Shown here one piece after another: positions 18,205 to 26,461 of a stretch of DNA of 64,000 nucleotides (its first letter is position 1; every line of letters begins with the position of its first letter). Where the stretch lies: assembly GCF_002078015.1 (NCBI RefSeq), contig NZ_LWBP01000123.1, positions 1-64,000 on the forward strand. The letters are read 5' to 3'. This DNA is from Niastella populi (GTDB lineage: Bacteria; Bacteroidota; Bacteroidia; Chitinophagales; Chitinophagaceae). The translations under genes were made by a program, and so were the position numbers. Under the pieces are notes generated by a model, which was not told the origin of the DNA, ran no database searches, and worked only from the letters and a program-made list of their open reading frames with translations.

Positions 18205-18646
18205 TCATATTTCTTTAAAGAATAACCGCCGGCAGCGTAAACTCAAAAACAGCGCCCTCTGCCTTTCTTTACTTTTCACCGAAATAGTTCCCCCGTGGTT
18301 CCTGATGATCTCTGCAGAGATATATAAACCTAATCCCATACCCGGGTAGGCGCTCATGGTATCATCGCTTACGCGAAAGAAACGCTCGAATATTTTATCC
18401 TGATAACTTAAGGGTATACCTATACCGTTGTCAGCTACCCGAACTGTAACTTCACGCTCATTATCTTCACTGCTAATTTTTATTTCGGCACCATCGGGTG
18501 AATATTTTACGGCATTCGTCCCAGATCATTTCAATAATGCAGAAACCCTGATTCATGGAGTTGAAAAGTAAATAGTATTTATCGGTGACCCGTTGAGCCA
18601 GTTCATTGTTTTTCAGATCATCGTCCTGTTTGCTGCCGGTGCCCAT
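18205..18646 (-). pseudogene. Decayed PAS-histidine kinase fragment
   Basis: Not an intact ORF. On the minus strand the first part reads as the start of a PAS domain (LLFNSMNQGFCIIEMIWDE). It then shifts frame straight into a histidine-kinase ATPase domain: N box NAVKYSPDGAE, G1 box DNGIGI, F box FERFFRVS, G2 box GMGLGLYIS. A second shift near the end replaces the expected FEFTLP-like ending. The dimerisation/His region is absent. A deletion joining PAS to ATPase plus two frameshifts explains this. The ATPase boxes are still well preserved, so decay is recent. Confidence 0.8.
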
Positions 18647-18691
18647 AAAAAGGAATACGCAAAGAACGCATTACCATCTATTTGACTACAA

Positions 18692-21130
18692 TCATCGTAC
18701 CAGCACAAAGCTACCTCGTTTTACAATGGTTTTGCCGGTGTAATCCACCGCCTGTATCATGTATACATAGGTTTGGGACGACTGCCTGGCGCCGCCAATT
18801 GTTCCATCCCAGCCCTTGTTTGGCTGATTGGTATTGAAAACCAGCTGGCCCCAGCGATTGTATACCCTGAAGAAGAGCAATTGCGCCACCCCGGCCATTA
18901 CCGGCCTTATGACATCGTTCTTTCCATCACCATTTGGTGTAAACGCAGATGGCATGAAGATGTCGGCGCCTGTTTTGAAGATCTTTACCGTAACCGTATC
19001 GGCACCGGTACAGCCAGCGGGGGTTTGCGCCGTTACAACGTACGTGATGGCTGCAGGAGCGCTTGCATTGTACAGAGCCACAGGGTTGGCAATATTCGGA
19101 AAAGTCAAACCCGCAGCAGGGTTCCAGCTCCAATTGTTGGCATTGGGATCATTTGCCTTTGCATTTAACTGCAATGGCTGGTTTATTACCACTGCGGTAT
19201 CGTTACCCGCATTTACGATGATGGGCTCGGTAACCCGAATATGGAAAGTATCTTTCAATTCGTTTGGACAACCGGCATTGGTAACGGAAAGCACTACATC
19301 AGCCGTTCTCAGCGGTGTTGCAGTGGTAGTTATTGAGTAAGGAAGGGCCGGAACGGTTCCGCCGCCCCCCGGCGATAAGGGCACATTGTTGCTCCATGTA
19401 TAGCTGGTGCCAGTTGTAATGGTAGCATTCAACACGGCCGATTTGCCATAACAGATATCGGAAAATGGCGGATCTATATTGGCTTCCGGCATGGGCACAT
19501 TGAAGAACCTGACCGTTGCCGCATCGCTTAGTTCGGCGGGGCAAACCCCGCTTTTTACCCGTGTGCGGTAATACATTGTTCTGTTAACCAAACCGGTATT
19601 ATAAGATGAATTAGTGTTAACGGGCGTGAGATCACTCCAATTGGTATTATCCAGGGAAAACTGCCAGTTCAATACCGCTCCTGTATTGCCTCTTAATGTA
19701 AGCAGTGGGTCAACAACCTGATTGACACAAACATTGGTAAGGCTGGGATCGATCCTGCCCCCTACCGTTTGGGGATCAACCGTTATAAAAGCGGCATCAC
19801 TGGTATCGATGGTACAGGCGGCGCCGTTTTGAATAAGGGCGGCGTAACGGGTGGAGGTAGTAAGATTTTGCGCGGTATAGTTGTCGGAAGTGACGTTTAT
19901 GTCGCGCCACGTAATACCATCCGTTGACGAAAGCCATTTCAAAACACTTCCCACTTCATCTGCCACCACGAGCTGGCAATTATTATTACCTGCACAAACT
20001 GTTGTATCGTCCATTACCCGGCCGGCAATCGTAGGCGGAGTGGTTGTTACATCGATGGTATCGAGCAGATCGGCGCAACCATTTACCTCATGGCTGATGA
20101 TATGGCCGCCCGTACTTCCTACAGTAACATTAATAATATTGGTATTGTGACCCGAATTGATCACCCAGCCGGGCGGAACTTTCCAGTCGTAGGTAGCGCC
20201 GGCAAGCGCCGGTATTGAATATTCTACTGTTGTATTGGTGCAGGCCACCCTTTGCCCGCTGATCTCCAAACCGGCGCAGGTATTTCGTAGCGCCACGTAA
20301 GAATAAGCAAAATGGGCTCCGGGGCGGCAATTGTCTGCCTCAAAAGTAAGGGTTACCTGCTCGCCGCGGTAGGGAGAAAGATCGAAGGTCACTTCGGTCC
20401 ATCCCTTGGTCCATACATCATATAATAAAGTACCATTCTGGTTACCCGCTCCTGAAAAAGACAAAAAAGGCGTTGGGCTGTTTGAAAACCCATTGGCGAG
20501 AGCCGAGGCGGTATCGAGGGTGGCGCCGGTGCCCGATGAGCCGCCACCGCCTCCTGATGCATTATTGAACGTGGGCAGATAATAACCCGGCGAGGCGCAG
20601 GTAATTATGCTGTCGTGCGTGGTGAGGGTGGCCTTGAAAAGCGGCTGTTCGTTTGAATTATGAGTTCCGTTCTCGAGCACCATGGCGTAGGCATAGGTCA
20701 TGGTGTATGGCTCGGTAGTGGGTCCGGGCGGCACATTGATAATATAAGTGATGGCCCGGGTAAAGCCACCGGGGTTGCGGCCGCCGCCTGCGGTTAGCGA
20801 GCGGCTGGTAGCCGTTGAACCCAGCATAATGGAATAATTATAAGCATAACCGTTTATGGTTGGAACGGTTGGAAAAAAACCGTAAGGATCAGTGGTAGGG
20901 GAAGTGATCACCTGTACACCGGTATTACCAATTGAATATTCAGGTACCGTGGTTAGCCCTGTATTGGGAGCAGGGTATGTTTGGGTAGCCCCACCCATCA
21001 GGCCCGTGGTAACCGACCAATGCGACAGATCCCCCGACCCAAAATTGATGTTAGTTGGACAGGTTTGCGTTTGGGTAAACCCTGAAAACGCTACAGCAAT
21101 GGCAATTAAGCAGAGTAGTATATGTTTCAT
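18692..21130 (-). CDS. T9SS type B cargo protein, gliding-motility C-terminal domain
   Basis: 812 residues. Signal peptide (to about residue 20, FTQTQT). The N-terminal ~290 residues form a lectin-like or jelly-roll region (FDLSPYRGEQVTLTFEADNC). Ig/PKD-like repeats follow (ISGQRVACTNTTVEYSIP, GRIDPSLTNVCVNQ, ...ATITTGTSYTWSN, LQLNAKANDPNANNWSW). The last ~90 residues are a gliding-motility-associated (CHU_C) sorting domain: DIFMPSAFTPNGDGKNDVIRP, YNRWGQLVFNT, GWDGT, TYVYMIQAVDYTGK. Secreted by the type IX system and attached to the surface. The ligand is unknown. Confidence 0.92.
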   Translation of the reverse strand: MKHILLCLIAIAVAFSGFTQTQTCPTNINFGSGDLSHWSVTTGLMGGATQTYPAPNTGLTTVPEYSIGNTGVQVITSPTTDPYGFFPTVPTINGYAYNYSIMLGSTATSRSLTAGGGRNPGGFTRAITYIINVPPGPTTEPYTMTYAYAMVLENGTHNSNEQPLFKATLTTHDSIITCASPGYYLPTFNNASGGGGGSSGTGATLDTASALANGFSNSPTPFLSFSGAGNQNGTLLYDVWTKGWTEVTFDLSPYRGEQVTLTFEADNCRPGAHFAYSYVALRNTCAGLEISGQRVACTNTTVEYSIPALAGATYDWKVPPGWVINSGHNTNIINVTVGSTGGHIISHEVNGCADLLDTIDVTTTPPTIAGRVMDDTTVCAGNNNCQLVVADEVGSVLKWLSSTDGITWRDINVTSDNYTAQNLTTSTRYAALIQNGAACTIDTSDAAFITVDPQTVGGRIDPSLTNVCVNQVVDPLLTLRGNTGAVLNWQFSLDNTNWSDLTPVNTNSSYNTGLVNRTMYYRTRVKSGVCPAELSDAATVRFFNVPMPEANIDPPFSDICYGKSAVLNATITTGTSYTWSNNVPLSPGGGGTVPALPYSITTTATPLRTADVVLSVTNAGCPNELKDTFHIRVTEPIIVNAGNDTAVVINQPLQLNAKANDPNANNWSWNPAAGLTFPNIANPVALYNASAPAAITYVVTAQTPAGCTGADTVTVKIFKTGADIFMPSAFTPNGDGKNDVIRPVMAGVAQLLFFRVYNRWGQLVFNTNQPNKGWDGTIGGARQSSQTYVYMIQAVDYTGKTIVKRGSFVLVR

Positions 21131-21494
21131 CCACGTTTTTATAGGGGCAACTAAAAAACTTGTAAACTATATTACGAAAATTAGTTAGCCGGGGTTGGTC
21201 CTCCATTTAGATATATACCGTTTAAAGGGGAAACCAACAGTAATGGGACAACTGCCCGGTGATAAAAAAGGGAAATGGTTGTAAGGATCTTATTAGTGTT
21301 GTTAAATATACAAGTAAAAACACAAATTACCAGCTGCTGTATCGATGAGTAAGTGAAAAGTAACGGTGAAATAAATTAGCTTACAGCCCTGCCCCTGCAA
21401 CAGCCTTTAAATCAATTGCATTGTAGTTGTTTTTCCCGAAGCAAACTGAAGTTGGCAGAAACCCCTCCGGAATTAGTATACGATTTCAGCAGTA
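21131..21494. other. Gap between two minus-strand genes
   Basis: 364 bases upstream of the T9SS protein and downstream of the TfoX-like gene. No ORF, terminator or repeat of note; a clear TAnnTTTG promoter was not found. Confidence 0.5.
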
Positions 21495-21839
21495 TTATTT
21501 CTTCTTTTTCGAAGGTTTGGCCCTTTTATTAAAATCAAGCGCCAGTTGCACCCAGTAGTCGAGTTTTTTATTTGTATTCAGCACGGCAGCATCAACGAAT
21601 ACATACCCCTTCATCACCTTGCCGGTGAAGTCCATTGGTGTGCAGCCATCTTTTTCCAGCGCGGCATCATAAACCGCAGGGTCAAGCCGCACCATCATGC
21701 GTTCAATTTCTATACCAACGCACATTTTATCATTGACCATAAAACACAATCCGCCAAACATCTTTTTTTCCTCTACCCTGTCATGCGTCAATGCAATAAT
21801 TTCCCGCACCCGGTTGGCCAGCTTTTCATTGTATGACAT
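21495..21839 (-). CDS. TfoX/Sxy N-terminal-domain protein
   Basis: 114 residues. The sequence EEKKMFGGLCFMVNDKMCVGIE followed by RLDPAVYDAAL and FTGKVMKGYVFVD is the TfoX N-terminal domain pattern. TfoX in Haemophilus and Vibrio is a competence regulator with an extra C-terminal domain, absent here; single-domain versions are widespread in Bacteroidota and their role is unknown. The C-terminus is Lys-rich (KPSKKKK), which could bind nucleic acid. Likely single gene; a terminator of the preceding gene separates it (21862-21900). Confidence 0.88.
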   Translation of the reverse strand: MSYNEKLANRVREIIALTHDRVEEKKMFGGLCFMVNDKMCVGIEIERMMVRLDPAVYDAALEKDGCTPMDFTGKVMKGYVFVDAAVLNTNKKLDYWVQLALDFNKRAKPSKKKK

Positions 21840-21861
21840 ATGAGCGTTGTTTTAATTTCTA

Positions 21862-21900
21862 TAAAGAAAGGAGGGTCGCCCGCGGTAGCGGGGACCCTCC
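21862..21900 (-). terminator. Intrinsic terminator of the lipoprotein gene
   Basis: Stem GGAGGGT(C)...CCCGC / GCGGG...ACCCTCC with a GGTA loop. On the minus strand it is followed by TTTCTTTAT. It lies just downstream of the stop at 21924. Confidence 0.75.
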
Positions 21901-21923
21901 AAATTAATTAATTCTTTTCAACC

Positions 21924-22973
21924 TTACTGATACTGAATATAGATCGGCTGTGGTTTTTCAGCCAGTACTTCCTCAGGCGTCAGCATATGGCTGCCTTGTT
22001 TGCGGATATCATTTTTATAGAACAGTTTATAACCGGCAAACTGTACAGGTTCCTTCCAAACATACGCTTTGTAGCTGTCATGTTTAAGTGAAGGTTCTCC
22101 CCAGCCATCCATATCGATAACGATCTGAACTTCGGGTTGAAGTTTAATATTTTTATAGTTGGTTACCATGTTTTGCGTAAAGCGGTGCACTACGAGGATC
22201 TTGGGCGGCAGGTTGTTTGCCTTTGCGAGTTTGGCCAGGTAATCAGTAACAAAATTGATGTCGCTGGCATCCATGGTGCCAATTACCGCCCCGGGTCTTT
22301 TACCGGTTTTCATGGAAAACTCAGGATCGATACCAAGGTGCACATGCGGCATCTTCAGGTATTTCTCCAGTTCGGGAATTTCGGCCTGTACATTGCTGAA
22401 GCCTACCTGCACATCGATAAACACCAGCGCATTAATGCGTTCCGCCATTTTCAGCACGGAGTCTATCTGGTGAAAGGGCATCCGCAGGCGGTATTTGCCA
22501 CCCGCGCCGGGACTTCCCTGGGCGGTTACAGCAATATAGTGTAATGCCGGTTGTACCGGAATGGCAGGGTCGGCGGCTTCCCATTTCTTACATTCTGCGG
22601 TTAACTTTTGCAGCATTTCATCTGGTGGATATTCGCCCAGGGCGCCCATATTCTTTGAATACAGGTTGCCATAGTAAGCTACCACCCTTTTGAAAGGGAA
22701 AATAGCACCGGCCCTGGGGTAGGCAGTTTTTACCGGCCAGCGGCCCGATGAATCGCCATTGGCCAGGTGTAAATTCAATTTATTGAACAGCGCAGTATCC
22801 AGCGTGGTGGCAGCAGGACTGGCTACGTTCTCCTGGGTTTCTTTAATTGCTGAAGTGTTTTTCGGAGCGGTGGAATCTGCAGCTTTAGTTTCTGTAGTGT
22901 TTGCCTCACCATTAGAGCAGGCATTCATTACAAGAGCTGTGCAGGCAGCAGCTAAAAGGCGTACTGATGGCAT
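21924..22973 (-). CDS. Exported lipoprotein of unknown function
   Basis: 349 residues. Signal with lipobox MNAC (Cys19), then a Thr/Ala/Ser-rich linker to about residue 60. The body has alternating strand/helix segments (VVAYYGNLY, ALHYIAVTAQ, INALVFIDVQVG, HVHLGIDPEFSM, PKILVVHRFTQ, QIVIDMDGWG), a pattern typical of an (alpha/beta)8 barrel, with acidic residues at strand ends (D and E in IDVQ, IDPEFSM, IDMDGWG) where glycosidases keep catalytic residues. I do not recognise a family. A cell-surface hydrolase is one possibility. Confidence 0.7.
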   Translation of the reverse strand: MPSVRLLAAACTALVMNACSNGEANTTETKAADSTAPKNTSAIKETQENVASPAATTLDTALFNKLNLHLANGDSSGRWPVKTAYPRAGAIFPFKRVVAYYGNLYSKNMGALGEYPPDEMLQKLTAECKKWEAADPAIPVQPALHYIAVTAQGSPGAGGKYRLRMPFHQIDSVLKMAERINALVFIDVQVGFSNVQAEIPELEKYLKMPHVHLGIDPEFSMKTGKRPGAVIGTMDASDINFVTDYLAKLAKANNLPPKILVVHRFTQNMVTNYKNIKLQPEVQIVIDMDGWGEPSLKHDSYKAYVWKEPVQFAGYKLFYKNDIRKQGSHMLTPEEVLAEKPQPIYIQYQ

Positions 22974-23190
22974 AAACCAGGTATTGATTTTATTTTAAAT
23001 GATACGAAAATGTGCTTATTGTGCAAAGGCAAAACAGCGGGCGAAAATAAGGCAAAAGAAGGGATGATTATCAGGCTGTTCATATTTTTCGGCAGGCTAT
23101 GCCTTTGTATTGGATTTCAATACCTATAAACCATTATATTCCCTATTTAGTATGTATGGGGGCAAATTTTTTGCGGGCAGCAAACCAACG

Positions 23191-23778
23191 TTAAAAGTCT
23201 GGCGGCAGGCCCTCTTCCTGTAATTTGTTTTGAAGCACCTGCAGCTCTTTCATTTTGTTGCGGTATATATTTTGCTCCCAGCCGCTGGCGATAAAAACCA
23301 GCACAAAGAAAAGCGCTACAGCCACTAAAAACCAAACAGATTGCCCCCCCTCCCAGCTACCCAACAAAACCAACAGTGCAATTGGCAATGTATTCCAGCG
23401 CATAATTTGCGCAATGCGCACCTGGTAAACGGCCGTTGCAAGTGCATGTTGCAAATCGCCGCTCAGCGAACGGTTGAACCGTTTTTGTTCCCGCATGCGG
23501 CGAACGCGGTTTACCAGCACATATAATGCGCTACCCAATAACCATATAGCCAACAAGTAAGCGAATACCAAACTACGCCGCCCGGTAAAATTTTGTTGCA
23601 GCACGAACGCTCCGGAGATGGCATTGGCAATTATAAGGATCCATTCGGTTACAACAGCAATATGTATTACCTGGTGTTTTTTGGCAACGATGCGGTTATG
23701 CAATGCATGTTCATTGATCACATACAACGGCTTGTTATTTTGTGTATCCCAGATCTTTTGCAATTCATCGAATTCCAT
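23191..23778 (-). CDS. Membrane partner of ECF sigma factor
   Basis: 195 residues from the second Met (the first, at 23784, overlaps the sigma gene by 20 bases; both starts overlap it). N-terminal MEFDELQKIWDTQNNKPLYVI and a run HNRIVAKKHQ are followed by four membrane segments, and the C-terminus is a charged helix (NKMKELQVLQNKLQEEGL). Proteins of this layout follow ECF sigma genes in many Bacteroidota. Overlap with the sigma ORF means coupled translation. An anti-sigma role is likely but not shown by a known domain. Confidence 0.75.
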   Translation of the reverse strand: MEFDELQKIWDTQNNKPLYVINEHALHNRIVAKKHQVIHIAVVTEWILIIANAISGAFVLQQNFTGRRSLVFAYLLAIWLLGSALYVLVNRVRRMREQKRFNRSLSGDLQHALATAVYQVRIAQIMRWNTLPIALLVLLGSWEGGQSVWFLVAVALFFVLVFIASGWEQNIYRNKMKELQVLQNKLQEEGLPPDF

Positions 23779-24280
23779 GGTCACTGATTTTTTTCGATTG
23801 AAGAATGAGTTGCTTCTTTATGCGGTTGATCTTCACACCTACATTTGAAACGCTGATACCCAGGATAGCCGCCATTTCTTTATAACTGAACCCATCGAGC
23901 AGCAGCAGGGCCAGCGACCGGTCAATTTCATCGAGGGAATGTATGGTTTCATACAACCAGGTCAGCTGTTCATCAACAGGTTTATGCGGGTGGCTCAATA
24001 CATCGGGAATGCCATGCAATGCGCCGCTGACCTTGCGGTATTTGTGCTCTTTGGTGACCCAGCTGATAGCAGTATTCAGGGCAATGCGATAGATCCATGT
24101 AGTAACGGCAGATTCATTTCTGAAAGCCGGGATCGAACGCCACACCTGGATACTGATCTCCTGAAACAGGTCATCCTGATCCATAGCCGTATTGCCATAT
24201 GCACGCACTATTTTAAAGATGAGCGCTTTATGCTGATCGATCCATTGATTGAAGATGTATCCCTGTTCCTGAAAGGTCAC
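23765..24280 (-). CDS. ECF RNA polymerase sigma factor
   Basis: 171 residues. Region 2 is seen in DQDDLFQEISIQVWRSIPAF and TTWIYRIALNTA; region 4 in EIDRSLALLLLDGFSYKEMAAILGISVSNVGVKINRIKK. It overlaps the next gene (the membrane protein) by 14-20 bases, forming a two-gene sigma/partner unit. The regulon is unknown. It is divergent from the GNAT gene at 24431. Confidence 0.95.
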   Translation of the reverse strand: MTFQEQGYIFNQWIDQHKALIFKIVRAYGNTAMDQDDLFQEISIQVWRSIPAFRNESAVTTWIYRIALNTAISWVTKEHKYRKVSGALHGIPDVLSHPHKPVDEQLTWLYETIHSLDEIDRSLALLLLDGFSYKEMAAILGISVSNVGVKINRIKKQLILQSKKISDHGIR

Positions 24281-24430
24281 TAACTGTATGGTTTATACCA
24301 TTAGTAGCAAACGGAGGCCTGTTTCTTACAGTTTAGCGAAGAATTATTTGATCCGCCTCGTTGAATAATAACTAAAACACATGTGTTGCCGGAAGATGGG
24401 AGTTGAAGGCTTTCACCTATATTAGCGTTT

Positions 24431-25213
24431 ATGCATATCATACACAAAGTTGATACCGCCCTGAAAGCAAAGCTGGTTCCGTTTTTCAATACCCATCACC
24501 GGGTTGATCTTGGCATTGACAGTTTACTTGACGGACAAAGCGGCAAACAGATCAGTGTGGTGGTGGATAATGTTACCGATCCCAAAATAGCATTTATCAG
24601 GTATGGTACATTTGGCGTATTGGCCGGAGATGCAACACATGATAAGGCCGCTGCGCTTATACAATCGATTGAACTACCGTGCGCCATTCAACCTTCGCCG
24701 GAACCATGGATGAATTTATTGCAGTATACATATGCAGAAAAACTAAAAAAAACAGAACGGTTCTCGTTTACGCATACGTTTATTGAAGTGGCTGAACTCA
24801 ACAGGATCATCGAGCAGAATGCAGGCGGTTATAAGGTACATGAAATTGATGCAGCCACTGCACAGGCAATGGAAACAGATGAATGGCATAAGTACCATTT
24901 ATCGAACTACCATTCTCCCGATGATTTCTCGGCCAATGCACTTGCTTCAGGTATTTTTATAGATGGAACGCCTGCCAGCGTTTGTTCCGCTGCATTGCGC
25001 TGTTCTTATGGAATAGAATTGAATGTGATCACCCTGCCGCAGTTCAGGAATAAAGGACTGGCAGCAATTGTTTCAGCAGCAACTATAAAAAAAGCCATTG
25101 AACAAAACCTGGTGCCGCATTGGGATGCCGCCAATGAACGATCGGCGCGGCTCGCTATGCGATTAGGTTTTAAACCTGCCGGTTCTTACTTCACGCATTA
25201 CATATCTGCATGA
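24431..25213 (+). CDS. GNAT-family N-acetyltransferase
   Basis: 260 residues. The C-terminal half has the GNAT acetyl-CoA fold: LNVITLPQFRNKGLAAIVSAATIKKAIEQNL carries the Arg/Gln-x-x-Gly-x-Ala pyrophosphate-binding loop in the form FRNKGLA, followed by WDAANERSARLAMRLGF, the usual final motif. The N-terminal ~130 residues match the GNAT_acetyltran family layout. Substrate unknown. Ends in a strong hairpin (25228). Confidence 0.85.
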   Translation: MHIIHKVDTALKAKLVPFFNTHHRVDLGIDSLLDGQSGKQISVVVDNVTDPKIAFIRYGTFGVLAGDATHDKAAALIQSIELPCAIQPSPEPWMNLLQYTYAEKLKKTERFSFTHTFIEVAELNRIIEQNAGGYKVHEIDAATAQAMETDEWHKYHLSNYHSPDDFSANALASGIFIDGTPASVCSAALRCSYGIELNVITLPQFRNKGLAAIVSAATIKKAIEQNLVPHWDAANERSARLAMRLGFKPAGSYFTHYISA

Positions 25214-25227
25214 TCGCTTACAAAAGC

Positions 25228-25258
25228 AAAGAGCCCTTCCGTAACCGGAGGGCTCTTT
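25228..25258 (+). terminator. Strong hairpin terminator
   Basis: AAAGAGCCCT / AGGGCTCTTT arms (10 bases, plus CCG/CGG inside) 14 bases after the GNAT stop. The trailing T run is short, so it may act in both directions. Confidence 0.7.
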
Positions 25259-25743
25259 GAATATTATTTGATGGGAATTAAAATTACTGTCCATAATCAA
25301 CTCGATGCAGTTTAAAATCGAACTACTCAAAGAACAATGACGCATGCACCAACAACACACATTGATCTCCGTTATATGATGCCATTATCCAAATTCAGAT
25401 CTGCAAACACCATTACCCAACAGATAAAAATGATGATCTTCAACTCCTGATTATTAAGGCAGGCAACCATTCACCATAGGAAATCCACTACGTAGTAATC
25501 CATCCCTCAAAACCCCGCCCCAACTAAGTTCCAGAAACTTTTTTGTTGACATTTATCAAAACGCGTGTTGTGCCGCAATTGTCCGCTGAAGGGTTTAGCA
25601 ATTTTAATGCATTGAACCCCAGCACATATACCATTAGAAACAGATTAGAACCAATACCAGTAAGGATTTACCCGTAAAACCTTTTTCCCGGCCGCTATTG
25701 CACATGTAAAGAATCGTGTGTACATTTAAAAAAACCCATTCGT
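25259..25743. other. Intergenic region without gene
   Basis: 485 bases between the GNAT terminator and the next plus-strand gene. I see no ORF, repeat or clear promoter; a TTGACA is present at 25546 but lacks a matching downstream box. Confidence 0.5.
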
Positions 25744-26247
25744 ATGTATATGAAAACCCGATTATTTACATTGGTACTTGCTACCCTGGCCGTCCCTGCG
25801 CTTGCGCAGCAGAAACCAACAGCACAATTTGCCAGTCAGAAGACAACTGCACCGGCAGCTCCTTTAATCAACTTCGAAAACCAAAAACTACAGATTGATT
25901 CTATAGTTCAGCTTGCCGAAGGAGGTCAGTATTTAGATCATGCTTCTTTCAGAGGCAAAGCCCGTGAAGGCAAATACTGGGTTGAATGTTTCTATAACAA
26001 AAAGACAAAAGAGATATTGAAGGCCAACTATATCTTTACAACAGACTCGGCCAACTTCAGCAAATGTTATTATTTCAAAAATAACAGCGTTGTTAAAGTG
26101 CTTGACAATAACACAACCAATTATTACCAGGTTGGTAACGTGGTATTAACTGAGCAAGGTACTCCGGCCAATGCCACTTTATCAAAGAAGTTTGGTGAAT
26201 TGATCACGGATACTTTCCAGGCCCTGCACGCCGGTTTGTTCCCTTAA
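25744..26247 (+). CDS. Exported protein of unknown function
   Basis: 167 residues (or 165 from Met3). Signal peptide ends near ALAQ (residue 21). The mature part is a small alpha/beta domain with a repeated Tyr/Phe pattern (YWVECFYNKKTKEILKANYIF, FSKCYYFKNNSVVKVLDNN). It looks like a compact beta-sheet protein. No family recognised. Single gene with a strong terminator 170 bases downstream. Confidence 0.7.
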   Translation: MYMKTRLFTLVLATLAVPALAQQKPTAQFASQKTTAPAAPLINFENQKLQIDSIVQLAEGGQYLDHASFRGKAREGKYWVECFYNKKTKEILKANYIFTTDSANFSKCYYFKNNSVVKVLDNNTTNYYQVGNVVLTEQGTPANATLSKKFGELITDTFQALHAGLFP

Positions 26248-26416
26248 TGAATTAGTTCAGAAACCTAACAGCTTTAGCTTCATGTAATGAATTTTTCAGG
26301 GCCTGAAGATTTTGCCAGGTACAGCAAATTAGCCCTGAAGGCTTGCAAACACATCACCAGCGACTTAATTGTTTTGCAAGTTGTAAGTTGTTTCGGTATA
26401 ACTACAAGATGTTTTG

Positions 26417-26454
26417 CAAGCCCTGTAAATGAATTACAGGGCTTGTAATTTTTT
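26417..26454 (+). terminator. Intrinsic terminator
   Basis: Perfect 12-base stem CAAGCCCTGTAA/TTACAGGGCTTG, loop ATGAA, tail TAATTTTTT. It lies between two convergent genes and can end transcription of the plus gene; it is also just past the GH2 stop. Confidence 0.85.
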
Positions 26455-26461
26455 ATACTTC

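Noticed and set aside
18692-21130. Carbohydrate-binding enzyme assignment for the T9SS protein
   Set aside because: Only Ig/PKD-like and jelly-roll-like segments and a sorting domain are visible; no catalytic residues.
25546-25551. TTGACA as a sigma70 -35 box before the 25744 gene
   Set aside because: No matching -10 at the right distance, and Bacteroidota promoters do not use this box.
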